This document shows, piece after piece, positions 1-5,281 of a DNA stretch of 12,962 nucleotides (position 1 is the stretch's first letter; each line of letters begins with the position of its first letter). Location of the stretch: the NCBI GenBank assembly GCA_031259095.1, contig JAIRLW010000561.1, positions 1-12,962 of the forward strand. Reading direction: 5' to 3'. The notes under the pieces are model-generated. The model was not told where the DNA came from. It did not search any database and saw only the letters and a list, made by a program, of their open reading frames with translations. Origin of the DNA: Planctomycetaceae bacterium (GTDB taxonomy: Bacteria > Planctomycetota > Planctomycetia > Pirellulales > Thermoguttaceae). The translations under genes and the position numbers were made by a program.

Positions 1-38
1 ATTACCTCATTAAAAACATAAACGAATCATGAGGTAAT
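1..38. repeat. 10-bp perfect inverted repeat at window edge
   Basis: ATTACCTCAT (1-10) is followed, after an 18-nt AT-rich spacer, by its exact reverse complement ATGAGGTAAT (29-38). It could form a hairpin or be part of a larger element cut by the window edge. There is no U-tract, so I do not call it a terminator. The rest of 1-175 holds no open reading frame that I believe in. Confidence 0.5.
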
Positions 39-105
39 GAGGTCGGTTTTGGTGGGATTCATTGCTACTGAGGTTTTTTGTTAGGAAAAAATAAGGTTGA
101 AAATA

Positions 106-121
106 AGGTTTGCGAAAACCT
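106..121. repeat. short hairpin with GNRA-type loop
   Basis: AGGTTT and AAACCT enclose a GCGA loop upstream of the DUF58 gene. A direct repeat of AAATAAGGTT lies just before and overlapping it. The stem is only 6 bp and has no downstream T-run, so its role is unknown. Confidence 0.3.
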
Positions 122-140
122 GTTAAAAGACGTTTTGGAA

Positions 141-159
141 AATTCCACTGATATATTAC
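141..159. mobile_element. isolated IS66-like MITE terminus
   Basis: AATTCCACTGATATATTAC here is identical to the right terminal inverted repeat of the 286-bp element at 8230-8515. The adjoining internal sequence matches neither end of that element. The opposite terminus is not found between base 1 and 140, so either the element extends left of the window or only one end survives. The terminus lies 16 nt before the DUF58 start codon. Confidence 0.7.
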
Positions 160-175
160 ACAATAAGCAATTACA

Positions 176-1048
176 ATGGATTTTGAAAATTTAATGTACG
201 GTTATCGTCTCGGCAGTCAGGCGATGTTTACCGAACCGCGTCAAACAACGCGCGGGATGATGGGCAATATGTTAAGTCGGAGTAGCGGGAGTAGTCTCGA
301 ATTTATGGAACATCGGGAATATTTGCCCGGCGACGATTTACGCCGTATCGACTGGAACGCCTACGCCCGAAGTGATCGGCTTGCCGTTAAACTTTTTCGG
401 GAAGAAGTCAATCCGCATGTCGATTTGTTGCTTGATATTTCACGATCCATGAATCTTGCCGGAACAAAAAAAGGAGAAGCAACTTATGCTTTAACCGGTT
501 TCTTTGCGTCAGCCGCAGCTGAATCGCGGTTTTCCTTCCGTGTTTTTGTAACCGAAAATGGTTGCCGGACATTGGAGCGATCACATTTGTTACCGATGGA
601 TTGGGAACCGTTTGATTTAACATCAACCAATTCGCCGAAAGACGCATTGCTCCAAATGCAGCCGGATTGGAAACCGCATGGAATACGGATTTTTGTCAGT
701 GATTTTCTTTTTATGGCGGATCCGGCGTTCATTGTTCCTCAAATTGCCGGAGACGCCGCCGTAACAATTTTCGTGCAATTACTCGCCGAATCAGACGCCG
801 AACCGCCTCAACAAGGCAATCTCCGTTTGACCGATTGTGAAAACGGGGAACAACTGGAATTATATCTTGACTTGTTAACGCGGGAGCAGTACAAACAGAA
901 TCTCGCAAGACATCAGGAAAATTATCATCTTACCGCTCGGCGTTACGGCGCTTCCCTGATGACGGTGATCGCTGAACATTTCCTCGAAACTGGTCGCCTT
1001 GATGAACTTTTCCACCTCGAATTACTAAAAGGGAAAGGAAATCTCTAA
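176..1048 (+). CDS. DUF58 domain-containing protein
   Basis: A 290-residue DUF58 protein, a compact full-length form. Residues 38-77 carry the family signature: the S-S-L-E-F segment, then R-E-Y-x-P-G-D-D-x-R-x-I-D-W and the A-R-x-x-x-L-x-V-K block ending in E-E. A von Willebrand A-like strand follows, with a MIDAS-type D-x-S-x-S motif (D87, S89, S91). There is no signal peptide or membrane segment, so it is probably cytoplasmic. DUF58 proteins are normally encoded next to a MoxR AAA+ ATPase and BatA/BatB-like VWA proteins, in a system thought to act as a chaperone or in stress and envelope maintenance. The downstream partners are absent here; moxR could lie upstream, outside the window. The ATG at 176 is taken because the signature follows at the usual distance, though no good Shine-Dalgarno sequence precedes it. 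Family assignment is firm; the cellular role is not. Confidence 0.93.
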   Translation: MDFENLMYGYRLGSQAMFTEPRQTTRGMMGNMLSRSSGSSLEFMEHREYLPGDDLRRIDWNAYARSDRLAVKLFREEVNPHVDLLLDISRSMNLAGTKKGEATYALTGFFASAAAESRFSFRVFVTENGCRTLERSHLLPMDWEPFDLTSTNSPKDALLQMQPDWKPHGIRIFVSDFLFMADPAFIVPQIAGDAAVTIFVQLLAESDAEPPQQGNLRLTDCENGEQLELYLDLLTREQYKQNLARHQENYHLTARRYGASLMTVIAEHFLETGRLDELFHLELLKGKGNL

Positions 1049-1058
1049 AAATACCATT

Positions 1059-1086
1059 ATACTTAATACTCAATACTCAATACTTA
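1059..1086. repeat. heptanucleotide tandem repeat, 4 copies
   Basis: Four consecutive 7-bp units run ATACTTA, ATACTCA, ATACTCA, ATACTTA, starting 10 nt after the DUF58 stop codon. The array is similar in period and AT-rich style to those at 5001-5032 and 8165-8206, and resembles the short tandem heptamers known from other bacterial intergenic regions. Confidence 0.8.
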
Positions 1087-1199
1087 AGGAAACTTCTAAA
1101 AACTTCGACTGAAATCGACCAAAATCGATTTTAGTCGAATTGGGGCGAATTGGGGCGATTGGGGGCGATCAAAAAACAAGTTCTTAGAAGTTGCCTTAA
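1084..1199. mobile_element. 116-bp palindromic MITE-like element
   Basis: The ends are 22-bp inverted repeats of the form TTAAGGMAACTTCTAARAAC followed by TT, with 2 mismatches between arms (1084-1105 and 1178-1199). Inside are a second hairpin (1106-1137; 13-bp arms with one mismatch) and three ~10-bp G-rich direct repeats of AATTGGGGCG type (1138-1167). No coding capacity. TA lies at both borders if the element proper starts at AGG, which would fit a TA-targeting family (IS630/Tc1-like), but TTAAGG is itself symmetric, so the duplication is not proven. Confidence 0.55.
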
Positions 1200-1224
1200 A
1201 TTTAAACACAAATTTGTCTTAAAA

Positions 1225-1292
1225 AATTATTGTCCCTTAACCCCAATTTTAGGGACAGAAGGGACTTTAGCGACAAATTGGGACAAATAATT
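1225..1292. repeat. GTCCC/GGGAC palindromic region
   Basis: AATTATTGTCCC (1225-1236) is mirrored by GGGACAAATAATT (1280-1292) with one bulge. Inside, TGTCCC and GGGACA form a smaller nested hairpin. The base pattern resembles the palindrome at 12797-12865. There is no T-run after the stem, so a terminator role is doubtful. Confidence 0.5.
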
Positions 1293-1591
1293 CTGTAATT
1301 TTAGAGAATGCCCTTAAAAGGAAAGGAAATTTTTTTCTTTTTCTGGAAATTCTATCTATTCTTTGTATTTTATCTATTTAGTTTTCATTTCTTAAACTTT
1401 ATCCTTTCGCTGTTCAATACAACTAATCTACGAGTTCTAGGAAAAAGAGAGAATTGTTAATAATTTCATTTTTTTTGAAAATTGCTCTGGAAATAAAACC
1501 GACTTTTTGTGTATTATGCAACTGTTCTCTTTTTTTTGCGATAAACGGATCAACAAAAAAAGAGTTCCAATGGAAATTTGACGTGATTATT
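1293..1591. other. AT-rich non-coding leader before the LysM gene
   Basis: The stretch holds long T and A runs and no convincing gene, RNA or promoter pair. A reading frame continuous with the LysM gene opens at a TTG at 1454, preceded by a purine-rich AAAGAGAG. Its 46 extra residues have no recognisable character, so this is treated as untranslated leader with an alternative-start possibility. Confidence 0.45.
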
Positions 1592-3754
1592 ATGAAGAGG
1601 TTCGTGAAAATTGTTAAAAGAATTGTAGTTGCCTTAGTGCTTTGCCTTGCGCTGGTCGGGGTTTATGCGCTCTTAAGGAAGGCTCCGCAATTGAACGTTT
1701 CCTCTGAAGATATTCATTATTTGAAAGAAGTTGGTATTTCCGCATCGGAATCCGCGTCGGACGAAGGACTTTCCGGCGCTCACGGTTCTGTTCAAGGTGC
1801 GCCGCCACTTGTTGCACCGTCGGGAACTCAAGGTTCCACAACACCGCCCGGCTCTTTCGGAATACCATCATCCTTTTCCGCGCCAACCCCATTGTTGGCA
1901 ACCGGATCAGAACCTCCGACATTAGCAACAACAACAGCAATCGTAAAAACCGAAGCTCCACCATTTGCAACAAATTCTGAAGATTTGCCATTGGCGGCAA
2001 ATTCCGAAGCGCCGCCATTTGTTACCGCTAACTCTGGAGTACTTACCGCTTCACCTTTTGCCATTCCGGTTCCGGTTCGAACTCCAGCAACTCCTTCGGT
2101 TCCATTACAACAAGTTCCAATACAACCGGTTCCACCAGTTCCGATTCAAACTCCGATGCCGCCGATTGTACCGGTTCCGCCGCCTCCATCACCGCCGCCT
2201 GATAAACCGGTTACACCTGATAAATCAGTTACATGGGATGGACCGATTACGGAAGTTGTTTTTGTACCCTCCACTGATCTTTCTGATCAATGGAGGGCTT
2301 CCGGCGTTGTGGAACATTCCGCCGAATCGTTTGAATCGTTGCCAAAACCGGTTGATCCGTTTTTGGCTTCCGCCGTTTCTGCACCGGTTCCAGTTCACAC
2401 TTCGGAACCGCCCGCGCCTGCCGCACAGAATCAGAATATCGTTTCGCCGAATAATAATGTTCTTGATAATGTTAATGTTAATGTTAATGTTAATGTTAAT
2501 AATAATTTACCGGTTAATAAAAAGAATGTTAGTGTTTCCGATAACCAAATTAAACGTCTTCCGGCTGTTGCGGAAAAACCGCTGAACGCGGAAACTCGAC
2601 AAGCGAAATTGCCGGAAACAAGTCAGACGGTTACAACGCCAACTGATTTTGAAAAAAATTCGGCTTTGTTTGTCCCGTCCATTCCCATCAATTCGCCTAA
2701 ACGGTTATATTCGCAAACATCGCCTTTGCCGGACGAAAAATATCCTCCGCTTAAATCGAAAGATTATCGACAAACGTCAATTCATCATAAAGATGTTGCT
2801 TTTGTTTCGGTAACGCCGTTGACGGGCGAAGCGCAACCAATGATTTCTTTTGTTCCGCAAAAAACGGAAAAGACTGAAACAAATGTCGTCCAAGAATCGA
2901 TTCCCGTAACAACCGTTTTGCCAACGGAACCGGAACAGGCAACAAGAATGCCGGAACCGGATACGTCGTTTGTGAACGCTTACACGCCGGCGGCTGAAGT
3001 AAAACCGATTATTGATTCGATTCCGTTTGTTGCGGTTGACAGTTCAGCGGTTTCGCCGGCAACAGAAGTTCCGGTACAGCAAACCGCACCGATGATTCGT
3101 GAAACGGTGGAACGTTTTATTAAGGCTCAGACACTGTTGATTGAATCGGGAGACGCCAACAAAATTCGCAACGCTTTTATCCAGTTAAGCCGACTTTATG
3201 AACATCAGGAGTTAAACGAAGCGGAAAAAGCGTCTATGAAACCGTTGCTTGACCGTTTGGCGTTGAATGTGATTTATTCGCGTAACGCTCATATTTTGGA
3301 ACCGGCATATACTATCAAGTTGGGCGATTCGATTGATTCTATTGCCCGAACATTCGACCTTTCACCGACATTGTTAATGAAAATCAATGGTCTTACCGGT
3401 GCAAGACCGTTGGAACCGGGAACGGAATTAAAAGTGATAGTGGGACATTTCGATGCGAAAATTTCTGCCGGACACCGCGAATTAACGTTAATATTAGGCG
3501 GTCTCTATGCCGGTCGTTTTCCGATTGCTCTGGGCGAGCGGATTGAACATTTACGCGGCGAGTTTTATGTCAGTTCTAAAACAGACACTTGGAACGAAAA
3601 ATCGTTGACATTAAACAATGGTGTTGTTTTGTACGGAACAGATCGTCCGCAACCCGGTGATCCGCTGGCAACAACTGTTCGGTTGAAACAACAAGACGCC
3701 AAAGAATTATTCGATATTTTGACCGAAGGTTCTGTGATTGTTTTCGAAGATTAA
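1592..3754 (+). CDS. membrane-anchored LysM protein with degenerate L,D-transpeptidase-like domain
   Basis: 720 residues from the ATG at 1592. This start puts a basic MKRFVKIVKR segment directly before one membrane helix (about 11-28), so the bulk should be periplasmic. Residues ~55-490 are a low-complexity Pro/Thr/Val stalk, including a run of Pro and an Asn-Val microsatellite. A helical segment (~500-570) leads into a LysM domain (~573-617), which binds peptidoglycan. The last ~100 residues resemble a YkuD L,D-transpeptidase: strands like HRELTLILGG and a conserved C-terminal D-A-K-E-L-F-D-I-L. The catalytic residues are replaced: the His of the I-H-G-T motif is Tyr681, and the Cys of S-x-G-C-I-R-L aligns with Thr695 in A-T-T-V-R-L. 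It is therefore probably a non-catalytic wall-binding protein. The gene converges on the cysteine desulfurase with 46 bp between stops. No Shine-Dalgarno sequence is evident; a TTG start at 1454 is possible but adds an unconvincing N-terminus. Confidence 0.82.
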   Translation: MKRFVKIVKRIVVALVLCLALVGVYALLRKAPQLNVSSEDIHYLKEVGISASESASDEGLSGAHGSVQGAPPLVAPSGTQGSTTPPGSFGIPSSFSAPTPLLATGSEPPTLATTTAIVKTEAPPFATNSEDLPLAANSEAPPFVTANSGVLTASPFAIPVPVRTPATPSVPLQQVPIQPVPPVPIQTPMPPIVPVPPPPSPPPDKPVTPDKSVTWDGPITEVVFVPSTDLSDQWRASGVVEHSAESFESLPKPVDPFLASAVSAPVPVHTSEPPAPAAQNQNIVSPNNNVLDNVNVNVNVNVNNNLPVNKKNVSVSDNQIKRLPAVAEKPLNAETRQAKLPETSQTVTTPTDFEKNSALFVPSIPINSPKRLYSQTSPLPDEKYPPLKSKDYRQTSIHHKDVAFVSVTPLTGEAQPMISFVPQKTEKTETNVVQESIPVTTVLPTEPEQATRMPEPDTSFVNAYTPAAEVKPIIDSIPFVAVDSSAVSPATEVPVQQTAPMIRETVERFIKAQTLLIESGDANKIRNAFIQLSRLYEHQELNEAEKASMKPLLDRLALNVIYSRNAHILEPAYTIKLGDSIDSIARTFDLSPTLLMKINGLTGARPLEPGTELKVIVGHFDAKISAGHRELTLILGGLYAGRFPIALGERIEHLRGEFYVSSKTDTWNEKSLTLNNGVVLYGTDRPQPGDPLATTVRLKQQDAKELFDILTEGSVIVFED
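2471..2500 (+). repeat. in-frame GTTAAT hexamer microsatellite
   Basis: Five perfect GTTAAT units encode alternating Val-Asn in the stalk of the LysM protein, followed by further Asn codons. Because the unit is 6 bp, copy-number change would lengthen or shorten the stalk without shifting the frame. Confidence 0.9.
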
Positions 3755-3800
3755 AGATTGATGAGCAGATCGCAGATCGGCAATCAGTAACAATAGACCG

Positions 3801-4997
3801 TTATGGATGAGTTTCTCTTGGTTTATTTGTTGCCTGATCCCAATAAGGCGACAAACGCCGTAATCTCGCAACAATTTCAGGAAATTTATCAATAACAAAA
3901 TCAATTTCGCTTTCTGTTGTGTAACGACTCAGGCTGAACCGGACAGAACCATGTTTTGCCGTAAAAGGAACATCCATTGCGGTTAAAACATGCGACGGTT
4001 CCAGCGAACCGGAAGTACACGCGGAACCGCTTGACGCACAAATTCCAATCGCGCTCAATTGATACAAAATTCCTTCGCCTTCAATATAATGTACAGCAAT
4101 ATTCAGCGTGTTCGGCATTCGTTCCACTCCAGAACCGTTGACTTCGACATTGGGAATTTTTTGTACAATTCCGGCTTCCAATTTATTGCGCAAATATTCC
4201 ATACGTTTCCGGTCTTCTTCGTGAGTTTCGGCGGCACGCTCAACCGCTTTTGCCATTCCGATAATATACGGAACATTTTCCGTTCCGCCGCGCCGTCCCA
4301 ATTCCTGATGTCCGCCAATCAGTAACGTCCGGCATCGCGTTCCGCGCCGAAGATACAAACCGCCAATCCCTTTGGGCGCATGAAATTTATGTCCCGAAAA
4401 CGCTAACATATCGACGTTGCAAAAATTTTCGTCCAGCCGAATGGGAATTTTTGTCATGGTCTGTGTTGCATCGCAAAGAAACAAAATGGACGAATCGGTT
4501 TCTTTGACAACCCGCGAAAGACGTTCAATCGGAAACACCACGCCGGTTTCATTGTTCGCATGCATTATCGAAACAAGAAGCGTGTCGCTCCGCAATTCCC
4601 GTACAAATTCTCCAAGATTCAAATTACCTTGACGGTCAACGCCGATAAAGGAAACTTCAAATCCTTCCCGTTGTAACGATTTTCCGACTTCGAGAACGGC
4701 GGGATGTTCTACGGCGGTCGTGATCAGACGCCGACGTTCAGGATTGGCTCGAATCGCGCCGAAAATCGCGGTGTTGAGACTTTCTGTTGCGCAAGAAGTA
4801 AACAGCAATTCCGATGGATGCGCCGCACCCAAAAATCCGGCAATCAATTCGCGTGAAGACTCAACCGCATGTTTTACCGGTTTAGCTGCGTCATACATGG
4901 AACTCGGATTGAAATATTCGTTCCCGAAAAACGGAGTCATCGCGTCCCGAACTTCGGGCGCAACCGCTGTTGTCGCATTATTGTCAAGATAAATCAT
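3801..4997 (-). CDS. cysteine desulfurase, NifS/IscS family (class V aminotransferase fold)
   Basis: A 398-residue PLP enzyme, the usual length for the family. It should convert L-cysteine to alanine and leave a persulfide sulfur for Fe-S cluster, tRNA or cofactor synthesis. The N-terminus MIYLDNNATT is the classic start. His98 (VEHPAV), Asp176 and Gln179 (CDATQT) hold the cofactor, and Lys204 in S-G-H-K-F-H forms the Schiff base. R-R-G-G-T-E-N (235-241) and the catalytic Cys327 in S-S-G-S-A-C-T-S-G-S complete the set, with the short loop and L-E-P-S-H-V-L following. The motif set favours the NifS/IscS (group I) branch over SufS. No scaffold gene (iscU/nifU) or regulator is adjacent, so nifS and iscS cannot be told apart. 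It is encoded opposite to and convergent with the LysM gene; no clear Shine-Dalgarno sequence. All key residues are intact, so it is expected to be active. Confidence 0.95.
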   Translation of the reverse strand: MIYLDNNATTAVAPEVRDAMTPFFGNEYFNPSSMYDAAKPVKHAVESSRELIAGFLGAAHPSELLFTSCATESLNTAIFGAIRANPERRRLITTAVEHPAVLEVGKSLQREGFEVSFIGVDRQGNLNLGEFVRELRSDTLLVSIMHANNETGVVFPIERLSRVVKETDSSILFLCDATQTMTKIPIRLDENFCNVDMLAFSGHKFHAPKGIGGLYLRRGTRCRTLLIGGHQELGRRGGTENVPYIIGMAKAVERAAETHEEDRKRMEYLRNKLEAGIVQKIPNVEVNGSGVERMPNTLNIAVHYIEGEGILYQLSAIGICASSGSACTSGSLEPSHVLTAMDVPFTAKHGSVRFSLSRYTTESEIDFVIDKFPEIVARLRRLSPYWDQATNKPRETHP

Positions 4998-5000
4998 TTT

Positions 5001-5032
5001 AGTGAATAGTTAATAGTGAGTAGTGAATAGTT
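5001..5032. repeat. heptanucleotide tandem repeat, about 4.5 copies
   Basis: Units AGTGAAT, AGTTAAT, AGTGAGT, AGTGAAT and a partial AGTTG lie 4 nt upstream of the cysteine desulfurase start codon (minus strand). The array therefore occupies its immediate 5' untranslated or promoter region. The same unit family recurs at 8165-8206. Confidence 0.85.
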
Positions 5033-5077
5033 GTAATTGTTCATACGCAACATAGTATTGTAACAAAAAACGGTAGG

Positions 5078-5098
5078 CGACCTTTCGCCGAAAGGTCG
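5078..5098. repeat. REP-like perfect hairpin
   Basis: CGACCTTTCG and CGAAAGGTCG form a perfect 10-bp inverted repeat with a single central base, inside a wider GC-rich context ending in GTGCCGG. It is similar in composition to segments at 10271-10295 and 12911-12937, suggesting a small dispersed palindrome family. No T-run follows. Confidence 0.6.
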
Positions 5099-5122
5099 TG
5101 CCGGTTGAGTCGTCCCTGCCTG

Positions 5123-5162
5123 TGATTGCCTCCCCAAAATTCGAAATAATCAGAAAAATTCC
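5123..5162 (+). repeat. 40-bp dispersed intergenic motif, copy A
   Basis: One of four copies in the window (others at 8560-8591, 10392-10428 and 12539-12579). The core reads TTCGAAATAATCAGAAAAAT and is preceded by TGATTGCCTCCCC, a left half shared mainly with the copy at 12539-12579. The 91-bp MITE begins 20 nt downstream. No gene starts downstream on this strand. Confidence 0.6.
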
Positions 5163-5174
5163 CCTGAAATAGTA

Positions 5175-5281
5175 CTATTTTTGTAATATACCAGTGGAAT
5201 ATTTATTTTTTATATTGCCCCTTCAGTGCCAATACTTTTTTAACCTCAAACAATAATTCCACTGACATATTACCTATTTTT
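5175..5281. mobile_element. 91-bp IS66-like MITE with 8-bp target duplication
   Basis: The element proper is 5183-5273. Its ends GTAATATACCAGTGGAAT and ATTCCACTGACATATTAC are inverted repeats with 2 mismatches, and it is flanked by exact 8-bp direct repeats CTATTTTT (5175-5182 and 5274-5281). Reverse-complemented, it matches the two outer arms of the element at 8230-8515: 59 bp on one side with 3 mismatches and 32 bp on the other with 2. It is far too small to encode a transposase. GTAA-type ends and 8-bp duplications are typical of the IS66 family. The right duplication abuts the stop codon of the large TPR gene. Confidence 0.88.

Noticed and set aside
1454..1591. TTG start giving a 46-residue N-terminal extension of the LysM protein
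   Set aside because: The extension is not a recognisable signal or domain, and the ATG at 1592 gives a normal basic-then-hydrophobic membrane anchor. It remains possible because of a purine-rich run before the TTG.
1965..2585. 206-residue open frame on the + strand inside the LysM gene
   Set aside because: It is a +1-type shadow of the Pro/Thr-rich stalk. Its composition (Arg, Leu, Phe runs) is an artefact of the low-complexity sequence, whereas the main frame carries the LysM and YkuD-like motifs.
3755..3800. Bidirectional terminator between the convergent LysM and cysteine desulfurase genes
   Set aside because: Only short GATCGCAGATC-type symmetry is present, with no stable stem and no T-run on either strand.
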